Below are positions 1 to 9,035 of a stretch of 64,000 nucleotides of DNA, one piece after another. The position numbers and the translations under genes were made by a program. The notes below the pieces were generated by a model, which made no database searches, was not told the DNA's origin, and saw only the letters and a program-made list of their open reading frames with translations. The stretch is taken from NCBI RefSeq assembly GCF_036880405.1, contig NZ_JBAJJM010000012.1, forward strand, positions 86,516 to 150,515, written 5' to 3'. The DNA comes from Mannheimia indoligenes (GTDB lineage: Bacteria > Pseudomonadota > Gammaproteobacteria > Enterobacterales > Pasteurellaceae). Position 1 is the first letter of the stretch. Each line of letters begins with the position of its first letter.

Positions 1-693
1 CTTTTATTAGTCGAACCGCCTTACGATCCGGAATTGGACTTTCATTACCGCATTTTCAATGCCGATGGCAGTGAAGTTTCACAATGTGGAAATGGGGCGA
101 GATGTTTTGCCCGTTTTGTAACCTTAAAGGGTTTAACTAGCAAAAAAGATATTTATGTTAGCACCGCAAAAGGCAAAATGGTGCTGACGGTGCAAGATGA
201 CGACAAAGTGCGAGTGAATATGGGCGAGCCGATTTGGGAACCTGCACAAATCCCATTTACGGCGAATAAATTTGAGAAAAACTATATTTTACGCACTGAT
301 TTGCAAACCGTTCTATGTGGGGTGGTGTCGATGGGTAATCCACATTGTGTGCTACAAGTAGATGATGTAAAAACTGCACCAGTGAATGAACTTGGACCTT
401 TGCTCGAAAGCCACGAACGCTTCCCTGAACGAGCGAATATCAGCTTTATGCAAGTGGTGAATCGCAATCACGTCAAATTACGGGTATATGAGCGTGGAGC
501 AGGCGAAACCCAAGCTTGTGGCAGCGGGGCGTGCGGCACGGTAGCGGTCGGTATTATGCAAGGCTTGTTGGATAATAAAGTACAGGTGGATTTGCCGGGT
601 GGTTCACTCATTATTGAATGGCAAGGCGTAGGGCATCCGCTTTATATGACCGGCGATGCTACTCATATCTATGACGGTTTTATTAAGTTATAA
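1..693 (+). CDS. dapF: Diaminopimelate epimerase, 5' end cut by window edge
   Basis: Interconverts LL- and meso-diaminopimelate in the cytoplasm, for lysine and peptidoglycan synthesis. The frame is open from base 1, so the start lies outside the window; by comparison with the E. coli enzyme (274 residues) about 44 residues are missing. Both catalytic cysteines of the family are visible, one in SQCGNGARC and one in GSGACGTVAV. A strong inverted repeat with T-tract follows the stop. Identification is firm; only the N-terminus is unseen. Confidence 0.97.
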   Translation, partial: LLLVEPPYDPELDFHYRIFNADGSEVSQCGNGARCFARFVTLKGLTSKKDIYVSTAKGKMVLTVQDDDKVRVNMGEPIWEPAQIPFTANKFEKNYILRTDLQTVLCGVVSMGNPHCVLQVDDVKTAPVNELGPLLESHERFPERANISFMQVVNRNHVKLRVYERGAGETQACGSGACGTVAVGIMQGLLDNKVQVDLPGGSLIIEWQGVGHPLYMTGDATHIYDGFIKL

Positions 694-700
694 GGTATAA

Positions 701-732
701 AAAAACGGTATCTTTTCATGGATACCGTTTTT
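701..732. terminator. Bidirectional terminator between dapF and the convergent hydrolase gene
   Basis: Perfect 12-base arms AAAAACGGTATC and GATACCGTTTTT with an 8-base loop. The A-rich and T-rich flanks would serve both convergent genes. Confidence 0.85.
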
Positions 733-734
733 GT

Positions 735-1274
735 TTAGAGTAATTTCTTCACTAATTCCAGCACGATAGGCAATTCGGTAAAGCCTTCCCGATCCAAGAA
801 ATGCCCTCCTTGATTTAAGCGAATATAGTCTGCTTGCAAATGCTGAGCGAGGTCGTCGCTATATTTATGATTAACGACTGTATCGTCTAACGCACTCACC
901 ACATAGCTTGGAAAATGGGAGACGCTCGGCAAAATAGCATAATAGTTGGTAAAAGTGGAAAGCTCGGGTAAATTTTCTAACGGTTGATAAAAGCCGGACA
1001 CAAATACCGCCCCTTTAATTGAGGCGTATTTTTTGGCTAAAAAATTCAAAATGGCGATACAACCTAAACTATGCCCGACAAAAATGGTTTGATCGTTCAA
1101 CTCCACATTTTGCTCAAGATGATTTAACCAACCATCTAATGACGGATTTTCCGAATTAGGCATATTCAGCCGCTCACAAATCACCCCAATCTCACCTAAT
1201 TGCTGCTCCAACCAAGGAAACCAATGCTTATCGGCATTTGCCGTATAGCCGTGTACGATATAAACCTGTGCCAT
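735..1274 (-). CDS. RBBP9/YdeN-family serine hydrolase
   Basis: Small alpha/beta hydrolase of 179 residues, the usual size for the RBBP9/YdeN family. The nucleophile elbow GHSLG lies near residue 68, an acidic residue in SALDD near 128, and a histidine in GGHFLDREGF near 158, giving a full Ser-Asp-His triad. There is no signal peptide, so it should be cytoplasmic. A GGAGTG ribosome site precedes the ATG at 1274. The natural substrate is unknown for most of this family. It is convergent with dapF and divergent from gntR, and nothing in the context suggests a pathway. Confidence 0.8.
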   Translation of the reverse strand: MAQVYIVHGYTANADKHWFPWLEQQLGEIGVICERLNMPNSENPSLDGWLNHLEQNVELNDQTIFVGHSLGCIAILNFLAKKYASIKGAVFVSGFYQPLENLPELSTFTNYYAILPSVSHFPSYVVSALDDTVVNHKYSDDLAQHLQADYIRLNQGGHFLDREGFTELPIVLELVKKLL

Positions 1275-1433
1275 TTTTCACTCCTAATTATGATTGAACT
1301 GAAAAGATTGTAGCACAGCTTGGACAGAAAATTAGGGGGAAACAAGCGGTTGTTTTTTGCAAAATTTTGCATCCTCGATTTTAAACATCAGTTATAATGA
1401 ACTATATTTGATTTATCCCTTAACGTATTCTAA

Positions 1434-2429
1434 ATGACCAAACACAAACGCCCTACTTTGCAAGATATTGCCTCCCATCTCGGCATTACCAAAATGACCG
1501 TCAGCCGTTTTCTGCGAGATCCGAACATGGTAGCGAAAGAGACGGGAGAACGTATTGCACAAGCGATTGAGCAGTTTGGTTACATTCCTAATCGTGCCCC
1601 TGATATTCTTTCGAACGCCAAAAGTAGGGCGATAGGCGTGCTTGTTCCCTCTCTTACCAACCAAGTATTTGCGGATGTGATCAAAGGCATTGAACAGATT
1701 ACCGACCAGGCAGGTTATCAGACAATGCTTGCTCACTACGGTTATAGCGAAGAGAAAGAAGAGAAACGGATTGAATCGCTGCTTTCTTATAATATTGATG
1801 GCATTATTCTCTCTGAAAATCACCATTCTGCCCGCACGCTAAAAATGCTGGAAGTAGCTCGTATTCCAGTGATTGAGATAATGGAGTGCGAAGGTAGCAT
1901 TCAACAAGCGGTCGGATTTGACAATATTTCTGCAGCACAAGCAATGGTGGAAACGATGATCAATCGAGGCAGCCGCTACATCGCCTATTTCGGGGCGAGA
2001 ATGGACAAACGCTCTCAGCTTAAAATGCAGGGCTACGAGCAGGCGATGCAGAAACACAGTTTGACACCATTGAATATCACGACCGAAGAGCATTCCTCTT
2101 TTACGCTCGGAGCAGAACAACTCCGCCAAGCTCTAGCTCAACAACCACAGCTAGACGGTGTGTTCTGCACCAATGACGACTTAGCCATCGGAGCATTATT
2201 TGAATGCCAACGTTTGGGCATCGCTGTGCCGGAACAGATCAAAATCGCAGGCTTTCACGGACACGATGTTGGGCAGTCCCTTACTCCACAGCTTGCCAGC
2301 GTGATTACCCCTCGCTTACAAATGGGCAGAGTAGCAGCACAAGAATTGCTCAACCGCATTCACGGCATTCCGCAACAAAGCCCGATTATCAATTTGGGCT
2401 ATCAGATTCATTTGGGAGAGAGTGTGTAG
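1434..2429 (+). CDS. gntR: LacI-family gluconate repressor GntR
   Basis: 331 residues. The N-terminal LacI-type helix-turn-helix reads TLQDIASHLGITKMTVSRFL, followed by a hinge (GYIPNRAP) and a periplasmic-binding-protein-like effector domain. Its neighbours, a gluconate kinase and a GntP-family permease, indicate gluconate or 6-phosphogluconate as the sensed ligand, as in E. coli GntR. Two palindromes of the ATGTTACCGATAACA type lie between gntK and the permease and are its likely targets. The stop codon overlaps a small palindromic repeat. Confidence 0.9.
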   Translation: MTKHKRPTLQDIASHLGITKMTVSRFLRDPNMVAKETGERIAQAIEQFGYIPNRAPDILSNAKSRAIGVLVPSLTNQVFADVIKGIEQITDQAGYQTMLAHYGYSEEKEEKRIESLLSYNIDGIILSENHHSARTLKMLEVARIPVIEIMECEGSIQQAVGFDNISAAQAMVETMINRGSRYIAYFGARMDKRSQLKMQGYEQAMQKHSLTPLNITTEEHSSFTLGAEQLRQALAQQPQLDGVFCTNDDLAIGALFECQRLGIAVPEQIKIAGFHGHDVGQSLTPQLASVITPRLQMGRVAAQELLNRIHGIPQQSPIINLGYQIHLGESV

Positions 2430-2453
2430 GGGCAAATTGTAATTTTCCCCTAC
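2426..2453. repeat. Small palindromic repeat, GTAGGGGC family, copy 1
   Basis: Imperfect inverted repeat: left arm GTAGGGGCAAAT, right arm ATTTTCCCCTAC, followed by GGTG. Related copies occur at 25268-25295 and 38626-38700. It overlaps the gntR stop codon and lies in the gntR/gntK convergent gap, so it may also act as a transcript end. Confidence 0.65.
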
Positions 2454-2457
2454 GGTG

Positions 2458-2979
2458 TTATTTTGCTAACAATGGTTTAACCGCCTCCACACATCTCTCC
2501 ACTACTTCTTCAAAACTGCCGTCAATATCAATAAAGATTATATCCGGTTCGTCTGCTTGTGGGATTTCGAGAGTATTGAACTGGCTTTGCAACATTTCGG
2601 GTTTCATAAAATGTCCTTTGCGTTGTTTCATTCGTTCCAGCACCAGCTCAAATGAGCCGTTTAGGAATAGGAATTTTACATCGGCATTGCCCCCGCGGAT
2701 TTGATCACGATATTTTTTCTTTAATGCCGAGCAGACAATAATCCCTTTTTCGCTTTTCTGTTCTAGGCTGAAAGCGGCATCGTTAATCCGCTCTAACCAA
2801 GGTCGGCGGTCATCATCATTTAGCGGTGTACCACTTGCCATTTTCACTATATTCGCACGAGGGTGAAGATCGTCCCCATCAATCAATTTCAACCCTAATT
2901 TCTGTGCAACAGCCGTACCAACAGAGGTTTTACCGGTGCTGGATACCCCCATTAAGATAAATGCTTTTCCTTGAGACAT
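2458..2979 (-). CDS. gntK: Gluconokinase
   Basis: Phosphorylates D-gluconate with ATP to 6-phosphogluconate, feeding the pentose phosphate or Entner-Doudoroff route. 173 residues, normal for the small thermoresistant-type kinase. The P-loop GVSSTGKT is at residues 11-18, and DGDDLHP a little further on is the family's substrate-binding segment. The gene is divergent from the permease gene; the intergenic region holds two GntR-like operators and one CRP-like site, which fits induction by gluconate plus catabolite control. Confidence 0.95.
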   Translation of the reverse strand: MSQGKAFILMGVSSTGKTSVGTAVAQKLGLKLIDGDDLHPRANIVKMASGTPLNDDDRRPWLERINDAAFSLEQKSEKGIIVCSALKKKYRDQIRGGNADVKFLFLNGSFELVLERMKQRKGHFMKPEMLQSQFNTLEIPQADEPDIIFIDIDGSFEEVVERCVEAVKPLLAK

Positions 2980-2991
2980 TTGTCTGCTCCT

Positions 2992-3006
2992 ATGTTATCG
3001 GTAACT
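2992..3006. promoter_or_regulatory. GntR-like operator 1
   Basis: ATGTTATCGGTAACT resembles the GntR/IdnR operator pattern ATGTTA-N-(C/G)-TAACA. It lies 13 bases upstream of the gntK start codon, suited to repression of gntK. Confidence 0.75.
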
Positions 3007-3061
3007 CTTGTTTGAGCTTAATTTAGCAGTTTAAAACGAAAAATCATCTGATATTTACGCA

Positions 3062-3083
3062 AAATTTGAAGTAGATCACAAAT
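3062..3083. promoter_or_regulatory. CRP-like site upstream of the gluconate permease
   Basis: One good half-site (TAGATCACAAAT) and one degenerate half (AAATTTGAAG) at the 22-base CRP spacing. Position between the divergent gntK and permease genes fits cAMP-CRP activation. This is weaker than the lsr sites. Confidence 0.5.
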
Positions 3084-3130
3084 TTAAAATAAAAAATAAC
3101 GAATTATTTACAAGTTTAGTTTTTATCGCT

Positions 3131-3145
3131 ATGTTACCGATAACA
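3131..3145. promoter_or_regulatory. GntR-like operator 2
   Basis: ATGTTACCGATAACA is a near-perfect match to the E. coli GntR operator form. It lies 22 bases upstream of the permease start codon. Confidence 0.82.
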
Positions 3146-3167
3146 ATTTCATTGTGGAGAAAATAGT

Positions 3168-4517
3168 ATGTTACTTTTCATTATGTTTGCCGCAATTTTA
3201 TTATTGCTGGTATTAATTATTAAATTTAAGGTTCACGCCTTTGTCGCCTTAATTATTGTGAGTTTACTCACGGCATTAGCAGCAGGTATTCCTGTGGATA
3301 AAATCTTGCCAACCTTATTAAACGGCTTTGGTGGTACGCTTGCTTCTGTTGCATTGCTAGTAGGTTTGGGAGCGATGATTGGTCGTTTACTCGAAATCAC
3401 GGGGGGTGCAAAAGTATTGGCAGACACGCTTATCAATAAATTCGGTAAAGAGAAAGCACCATTTGCGTTGGGTGTGGCATCATTGCTATTCGGTTTCCCG
3501 ATTTTCTTTGATGCGGGTTTAGTCGTGATGTTGCCAATTATTTTCAGCGTAGCGAAACAGTTTGGCGGCTCAGTTCTGCGTTATGCTTTCCCTTCTGCAG
3601 GGGCATTTGCGGTAATGCACGCTTTCCTTCCTCCGCACCCGGGTCCAGTCGCTTCGGGTGATTTACTTGGCGTAAATATGGGTTTATTGGTATTAGTGGG
3701 TTTAGTTTGTGCAATTCCAACTTGGTACATTGGTACTTATATATTCAGCCAATTTATCAGCAAACGTATTCACGTTGATTTGCCAAAAGCATTTTTGAAC
3801 GGCTTATCCGCAAATGAAATGGCAGTACAAAATCCACCGAGTTTTGGTAAAGTGCTAACAGTACTATTACTGCCAATTATCTTAATTTTATTTGATACAG
3901 GTTTAAACACGCTCTCTGTTGCGAAAGTAGTGGACGGCAACGAACTTTGGGTGCAAAGCCTACGTTTAATTGGAAAAACGCCAGTAGCATTATTGATTAC
4001 CCTGATTGTGGCAATTATTCTTCTGCGTGATAATCGTAGTCTCGACCAAATCGAAAAAATTTGTAACAACGCACTTGGCCCAATTTGTTCTATCGTGTTA
4101 GTAACGGGTGCTGGTGGTATGTTTGGTGGTGTGTTGCGTGCAAGTGGTATTGGAGATGTATTATCTGAAATGATGGCAGATACTGGAATGCCGATTGTTG
4201 TTGCAGCCTTTATTATTGCTACAGTGTTCCGTGTCGCACAGGGTTCAGCAACTGTTGCTTTAACCACAACTGCGGCACTGATTGCACCAATGGTGGCAGC
4301 TGCTCCAGACTTAAGCCAGTTTGACCTTTGCTTTATCGTAATCTCAATTGCTTCAGGTGCAACAGTGCTTTCTCACGTGAACGACTCAGGCTTCTGGCTT
4401 ATCAGCCGCTTCCTAGAAATGGACGAAAAAACCACACTGAAAACTTGGACAATGCTTGAAACGTCAATTGGTTTAACCGGTTTCGCCTGTGCATTAATTG
4501 GTAGCTGGTTACTCTAA
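3168..4517 (+). CDS. GntP-family gluconate:H+ symporter
   Basis: Inner-membrane gluconate permease of 449 residues with about 12 to 14 hydrophobic segments. The family block AFPSAGAFAVMHAFLPPHPG is present near residues 140-160, and NDSGFWLISRF lies toward the C-terminus, both typical of GntT/GntU/GntP. With gntK and gntR it forms a complete gluconate uptake module. It could be called gntT or gntU; sequence alone does not separate high- from low-affinity members, so no symbol is given. A USS-dyad hairpin follows the gene. Confidence 0.92.
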   Translation: MLLFIMFAAILLLLVLIIKFKVHAFVALIIVSLLTALAAGIPVDKILPTLLNGFGGTLASVALLVGLGAMIGRLLEITGGAKVLADTLINKFGKEKAPFALGVASLLFGFPIFFDAGLVVMLPIIFSVAKQFGGSVLRYAFPSAGAFAVMHAFLPPHPGPVASGDLLGVNMGLLVLVGLVCAIPTWYIGTYIFSQFISKRIHVDLPKAFLNGLSANEMAVQNPPSFGKVLTVLLLPIILILFDTGLNTLSVAKVVDGNELWVQSLRLIGKTPVALLITLIVAIILLRDNRSLDQIEKICNNALGPICSIVLVTGAGGMFGGVLRASGIGDVLSEMMADTGMPIVVAAFIIATVFRVAQGSATVALTTTAALIAPMVAAAPDLSQFDLCFIVISIASGATVLSHVNDSGFWLISRFLEMDEKTTLKTWTMLETSIGLTGFACALIGSWLL

Positions 4518-4527
4518 TTTAACTCTT

Positions 4528-4590
4528 ACAAGCGGTCGATTTTCTTCAGAATTTTGCAAAATAGATAGGAAAATCGACCGCTTGTTTTTT
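4528..4590. terminator. USS-dyad terminator after the gluconate permease
   Basis: Perfect 17-base arms ACAAGCGGTCGATTTTC and GAAAATCGACCGCTTGT, then TTTTTT. Two oppositely oriented DNA-uptake signals form the stem, a common Pasteurellaceae arrangement. Confidence 0.85.
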
Positions 4591-4673
4591 TATATAACTA
4601 TTGGAATTTTCCCTTTAATTGGAGTAGATTATAGACGTTCCGTTCTATTTTTAATCATTTAACAGGAGTGATT

Positions 4674-6119
4674 ATGCCAAACACCCAATTTTCTTTACTG
4701 GACTTCAGAGCCTATATTAACGGGGAGTTTGTCGAAGGTAAGAGAACCTTTGACGTTACTAATCCAACTAATGGTGAATTAATCGGTAAGGTTGCAGATT
4801 TAGAGGCGGAAGAAGCCCGTTTAGCGATTGAAAAAGCAGTTATCGCACAGAAAAAATGGCAGGCATTATTACCAAAAGAAAGATCAACGATTTTACGCAA
4901 ATGGTTTGATCTCATCATTCAGAATAAAGAAGAGCTGGCTCAAATTTTGAGTTTGGAACAAGGAAAACCGATTACTGAAAGCCGTAATGAAATTACCTAT
5001 GGAGCAAGTTTTGTTGAATTTTATGCGGAAGAGTGCAAACGAATTTATGGTGATGTGTTGCCACAAGATAAGCCTGATCATCGTTTAATGGTTATCAAAC
5101 AACCTATTGGTGTAGTAGCCGCGATTACCCCTTGGAATTTTCCTAGTGCAATGATTACCCGCAAAGCCGCTCCAGCACTAGCAGCCGGCTGTACGATTAT
5201 TTTTAAACCTGCGGCAGAAACGCCACTTTCAGCTATCGCTTTAGCAAAATTAGCTGAGCAGGCAGGAATTCCAGCAGGAGTGTTTAACATTGTTACTGCG
5301 GAGAAATCAGAAGATATTGGCAAGGAATTAACCACTAATCCAAACGTAAGAAAAGTCACTTTCACAGGCTCAACGCGTGTGGGTAAGATTTTGATGGAAC
5401 AATCGGCAAGCACCGTTAAAAAATTAGCCTTAGAATTAGGTGGTAATGCCCCGGCAATCGTGTTTGACGATGCAGATTTAGATAAAGCGGTTGAAGGCGT
5501 GTTTGCCTCAAAATTCCGCAATGCAGGACAAACCTGTGTTTGTGCTAACCGCATTTATGTGCAAGCGGGTATTTATGAGCAATTTCTTGCAAAATTCCAA
5601 CAAAAAGTCGAGCAAATTAAACTCGGAGCACCAACTGAACCCGATGTGACAATGGGGGCATTAATTAGCAAACGAGCTCTTGAAAAAGTGGAAGATCATA
5701 TTGAAAATGCTCTTTCTCTTGGTGCGGAGTTAGTGATGGGCGGTAAACGCCACGAGCTTGGCGGTACTTTTTTCCAACCCACCATTTTGAAAAATGTAAC
5801 ACAAAAGATGAAGGTAGCTCGTGAAGAAACTTTTGCTCCACTTGCGCCAATTTTCAAATTTGAAACGGAAGAAGAGGTTATTCAATGGGCAAATGACACC
5901 GAATTCGGTTTAGCCTCTTATCTCTTTAGTGAAAATCTTTCCCGTATTTGGAGGGTATCTGAACAGCTGGAATACGGCATTGTTGGTATAAATGAAGGAC
6001 TGATTAGCAACGAAATTGCCCCATTCGGCGGGGTCAAAGAGTCTGGAATCGGACGAGAAGGCTCAAAATATGGGCTGGACGAATTTTTAGAGATGAAATA
6101 TCTCTGTATGAAAATTTAA
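4674..6119 (+). CDS. gabD: NAD(P)-dependent succinate-semialdehyde dehydrogenase
   Basis: Aldehyde dehydrogenase of 481 residues, almost the length of E. coli GabD (482), predicted to oxidise succinate semialdehyde to succinate. Catalytic glutamate is in LELGGNAP, catalytic cysteine in NAGQTCVCANR, and the cofactor loop in FTGSTRVGK. The ATG at 4674 was chosen over a GTG at 4668 because AGGAG at 4664-4668 is spaced correctly for it. A terminator precedes and another follows, so it is a single-gene unit. No gabT lies nearby. Another short-chain semialdehyde is possible as substrate, given the inositol genes next door. Confidence 0.85.
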   Translation: MPNTQFSLLDFRAYINGEFVEGKRTFDVTNPTNGELIGKVADLEAEEARLAIEKAVIAQKKWQALLPKERSTILRKWFDLIIQNKEELAQILSLEQGKPITESRNEITYGASFVEFYAEECKRIYGDVLPQDKPDHRLMVIKQPIGVVAAITPWNFPSAMITRKAAPALAAGCTIIFKPAAETPLSAIALAKLAEQAGIPAGVFNIVTAEKSEDIGKELTTNPNVRKVTFTGSTRVGKILMEQSASTVKKLALELGGNAPAIVFDDADLDKAVEGVFASKFRNAGQTCVCANRIYVQAGIYEQFLAKFQQKVEQIKLGAPTEPDVTMGALISKRALEKVEDHIENALSLGAELVMGGKRHELGGTFFQPTILKNVTQKMKVAREETFAPLAPIFKFETEEEVIQWANDTEFGLASYLFSENLSRIWRVSEQLEYGIVGINEGLISNEIAPFGGVKESGIGREGSKYGLDEFLEMKYLCMKI

Positions 6120-6123
6120 CAGT

Positions 6124-6153
6124 TCGGGACGCAAATAGCGTCCCGATTTTTTT
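6124..6153 (+). terminator. Rho-independent terminator of gabD
   Basis: Perfect stem TCGGGACGC / GCGTCCCGA with loop AAATA, followed by seven T bases. Confidence 0.92.
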
Positions 6154-6184
6154 GCAAAAAATAGCAGAAATATGACCGCTTGTA

Positions 6185-7003
6185 TTATTCAAATTTTTCT
6201 TTATAGGTTTCACTATTAACCCATAAATGATCTTGCTCCCAAGTGAATTTCCACTTGCGAACAGGGCCTGCCATTACATTCAGATAATAGTTGTTATAAC
6301 CGGCAATAGTGGCAACAGGGTGGTAGCCTTTTGGTACTTTTACCACGTTCTTATCATAAACTGCCATACATTCGTCTAGGGTACGATCATCGGTATAAAC
6401 TCGCTGTAAAGCAAAACCTTGTGGTGGATCGAAGCGATGGTAATAAGTCTCTTCTAAATAGGTTTCTTGTTCGGAATTTTTGTCATCGTGTTTATGGCTT
6501 GGGTAAGAACTGGTATTGCCTTCATCAGTAAATACTTCTACAACTAATAAGCTATCTGCAGGTTCTGTTTCTGGCAGAATATTATGTACTAAGCGTTGAT
6601 TATTGCCGAAACCTCGTTTTTCAACCCCGACATCTTCTGGGCTAATCAGTCGTACAGGATAGTTCCCCTGACTTGGTGCTTTGCAAACCGCAAGTTCTAA
6701 TTGACCGCTTGTTTCCACTTTCACTTGCTTGTGTGGCGGAATATAGACGGAATAAGGTGGGATTTTTTCAAATGGATTCGAACGATTACCGATATTTTCA
6801 AAACGATGCTCATCGACAAATACAGATCCTTTTCCTGCAACAAAAACGAGGCAGAGTTCATTTTCTCCACTCTCTAAGGTAATAGATTGATTATCCAGCT
6901 GATAAACGGCAAAGCCAACATATTCCCAGTTAGCATTTTGTGGTGTGATGTCTTGAATTAAACCACTTGGCTGAACCTGTGGTTTAGAAAGTAAAAAACT
7001 CAT
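6185..7003 (-). CDS. iolB: 5-deoxy-glucuronate isomerase
   Basis: Converts 5-deoxy-D-glucuronate to 2-deoxy-5-keto-D-gluconate, the fourth step of myo-inositol breakdown. 272 residues, the normal IolB size. The cupin-type metal site is suggested by SYPSHKHDD near residue 165 and EETYYHRFDPPQGFALQRVY near 182-202, and the C-terminal PKGYHPV is characteristic. The gene is divergent from iolA; the shared gap holds a CRP-like site and the proposed inositol operator. Confidence 0.96.
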   Translation of the reverse strand: MSFLLSKPQVQPSGLIQDITPQNANWEYVGFAVYQLDNQSITLESGENELCLVFVAGKGSVFVDEHRFENIGNRSNPFEKIPPYSVYIPPHKQVKVETSGQLELAVCKAPSQGNYPVRLISPEDVGVEKRGFGNNQRLVHNILPETEPADSLLVVEVFTDEGNTSSYPSHKHDDKNSEQETYLEETYYHRFDPPQGFALQRVYTDDRTLDECMAVYDKNVVKVPKGYHPVATIAGYNNYYLNVMAGPVRKWKFTWEQDHLWVNSETYKEKFE

Positions 7004-7084
7004 AATATCTCCTGTGTATGTACGTAATATTGATAGCTCCTACTATAGCCTAGATAGTTGTTTTTGGGGATAAGTAATCTTCAA

Positions 7085-7106
7085 AGTTGTTATCAAGATC
7101 ACAAAA
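7085..7106. promoter_or_regulatory. CRP-like site in the iolB/iolA divergent region
   Basis: Core TGTTATCAAGATCACA at 7088-7103 has a single mismatch to TGTGA-N6-TCACA. It abuts the candidate inositol operator at 7108. Confidence 0.65.
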
Positions 7107-7107
7107 A

Positions 7108-7123
7108 TGAAATAAATTTTTCA
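7108..7123. promoter_or_regulatory. Candidate inositol-regulator operator, copy 1
   Basis: TGAAATAAATTTTTCA, a TGAAA-N6-TTTCA palindrome. Its exact reverse complement lies upstream of ibpA at 8923-8938, and a sister copy lies upstream of iolC at 27459-27474. Confidence 0.6.
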
Positions 7124-7220
7124 TTTTTATTATTTTTGTATTGATATTTTCTATTTTTGGGAGTAGTTTATGGAATATCTTTTGTCTATTCTCGATTTAT
7201 AATCTAATAAGGAGTTTTCG

Positions 7221-8735
7221 ATGAGCCAACAATTTGTGCAAAACTTTATTAATGGTACGGCAGTTGAAAGCCAGAGCCAACGTATTACTTCTGTATTTAA
7301 CCCGGCAACCGGTGAAGAAACAAAAAAAGTGAAATTAAGTACCGCTACTGAAGTGGATTCTGCTATTGCCGCTGCGGATGAGGCATTCAAGAGTTGGTCG
7401 CAACAATCACCACTTCGCCGTGCTAGAATTTTATTTAAATTCAAAGAGTTACTAGAAGTAAACTTTGAAGAGTTAGCTCGTCTTATAAGTTCTGAACACG
7501 GAAAAGTCTATTCAGATGCAATTGGCGAATTAACGCGTGGTTTAGAGGTGGTTGAGTTTGCAACGGGTATTCCGCACTTACAAAAAGGTGAATTTTCTGC
7601 CAATGCAGGGCGTGGCATTGATATTCACTCTATTCAACAGCCATTAGGGGTTGTAGCAGGTATTACGCCATTTAACTTCCCGGCAATGGTGCCAATGTGG
7701 ATGTTCCCGGTTGCACTTGCTTGTGGCAATACTTTTGTTTTAAAACCATCTGAAAAAGATCCTAGTGTATCTATTCGTTTAGCAGAATTATTAAAAGAAG
7801 CAGGCTTGCCGGACGGTGTGTTTAACGTGGTACAAGGTGATAAAGAAGCGGTGGATATTCTTTTAACCGATCCACGCATTCAAGCGGTCAGCTTTGTGGG
7901 TTCAACGCCGATTGCTCAATATATTTATGAGAAAGGCTCAGCGAACGGTAAACGTGTTCAAGCCTTGGGTGGTGCGAAAAACCACGCATTGATTATGCCG
8001 GATGCGGATGTACAGGGCACAGTGAACGCCTTACTCGGTGCAGCATTCGGTGCGGCAGGTGAGCGTTGTATGGCATTGTCTGTAGCAGTAGTTGTAGGTG
8101 ATGAGCTAGCTGACAAAATTGTTGAAGAGCTGATTCCAAAAGTAAAAGCATTGAAAATCGGTGCAGGCTTATTGCCAGAAGGTGAAACTGAAAACGATAT
8201 GGGACCGGTCATTTCCAAAGAGCATAAAGCAAAAATCGAAAGTTATATCGATCAGGGTGTAGAGCAAGGTGCAAAACTTTGTGTTGATGGTCGTGGATAT
8301 AAAGCCTCAGGATACGAAAATGGTTATTTTGTTGGTGGAACATTATTTGATAATGTCACCCCTGAGATGACGATCTGGAAAGATGAGATTTTCGGACCTG
8401 TGTTATCAGTAGTACGTGTGAAAGATTATGCCGAAGGTATAGCGATTATCAACAGCCACCAGTACGGCAACGGTAGTGCGATCTTCACTGCAGACGGTGA
8501 TTCAGCTCGTCAATTTACCCAAGATGTCCAAGCCGGTATGGTTGGCGTGAATATTCCAATCCCAGTACCAATGGCATTCCACTGCTTTGGTGGCTGGAAA
8601 GCCTCTATTTTTGGACCATTAAATGTTTATGGTACAGATGGTGTACGTTTCTATACCCGTATGAAAACAATTACAACCCGTTGGCCGGATAGTGCTGTTC
8701 GTAGTCAAGCAGCATTTAACTTCCCAACATTATAA
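7221..8735 (+). CDS. iolA: Methylmalonate-semialdehyde dehydrogenase (CoA-acylating)
   Basis: Last step of inositol catabolism: malonic semialdehyde plus CoA and NAD to acetyl-CoA and CO2. 504 residues, typical of the IolA/MmsA family. The block PFNFPAMVPMWMFPVA and the catalytic cysteine in GAAGERCMAL are visible; the usual ALDH general-base glutamate motif is replaced by QALGGAKNHA, as expected for CoA-acylating members. ATAAGGAG precedes the ATG at 7221. A strong terminator follows, separating it from the transporter genes. Confidence 0.96.
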   Translation: MSQQFVQNFINGTAVESQSQRITSVFNPATGEETKKVKLSTATEVDSAIAAADEAFKSWSQQSPLRRARILFKFKELLEVNFEELARLISSEHGKVYSDAIGELTRGLEVVEFATGIPHLQKGEFSANAGRGIDIHSIQQPLGVVAGITPFNFPAMVPMWMFPVALACGNTFVLKPSEKDPSVSIRLAELLKEAGLPDGVFNVVQGDKEAVDILLTDPRIQAVSFVGSTPIAQYIYEKGSANGKRVQALGGAKNHALIMPDADVQGTVNALLGAAFGAAGERCMALSVAVVVGDELADKIVEELIPKVKALKIGAGLLPEGETENDMGPVISKEHKAKIESYIDQGVEQGAKLCVDGRGYKASGYENGYFVGGTLFDNVTPEMTIWKDEIFGPVLSVVRVKDYAEGIAIINSHQYGNGSAIFTADGDSARQFTQDVQAGMVGVNIPIPVPMAFHCFGGWKASIFGPLNVYGTDGVRFYTRMKTITTRWPDSAVRSQAAFNFPTL

Positions 8736-8765
8736 TTATAAATATTCTTCCTTTTTTGATTGTTT

Positions 8766-8790
8766 AGCGGTGAGAAATCACCGCTTTTTT
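8766..8790 (+). terminator. Terminator of iolA
   Basis: Stem AGCGGTGA / TCACCGCT with GAAA tetraloop and six T bases. Confidence 0.92.
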
Positions 8791-8851
8791 ATTTTTGTAA
8801 AAAATTCTCTAATTTTGACCGCTTGTTTTTATTCCTATTATTTTCTCTTAA

Positions 8852-8873
8852 AAATGTGATCTGAGTAACAAAT
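8852..8873. promoter_or_regulatory. CRP-like site upstream of ibpA
   Basis: TGTGATCTGAGTAACA at 8855-8870 has one mismatch to TGTGA-N6-TCACA. It lies about 165 bases upstream of the ibpA start in a 300-base gap that otherwise holds the iolA terminator and the operator candidate. Confidence 0.6.
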
Positions 8874-8922
8874 TTGAAACAAAGTGTTTGGAGAGGTAAA
8901 TTTAGAATGTTATATTTCTTTT

Positions 8923-8938
8923 TGAAAAATTTATTTCA
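8923..8938. promoter_or_regulatory. Candidate inositol-regulator operator, copy 2
   Basis: TGAAAAATTTATTTCA, the exact reverse complement of the copy at 7108-7123. A shorter relative, TGAAATAAGACTTCA, follows at 8951-8965, so this promoter may carry two sites. Confidence 0.6.
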
Positions 8939-9035
8939 TTTTTTTATATTTGAAATAAGACTTCATTTCTCCTTCGTAGTTTGAAGCGGTACTGGCAATT
9001 ATGCCGTTAATTCTAATCTCACAAGAGGATTTTGT

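Noticed and set aside
2204..2704. 166-residue open frame across the gntR end and gntK
   Set aside because: Shadow frame spanning two well-supported genes of different strands; composition is Ser/Cys-rich and unlike a protein.
3770..4267. 165-residue open frame opposite the gluconate permease
   Set aside because: Antisense shadow of a highly hydrophobic gene; no ribosome site.
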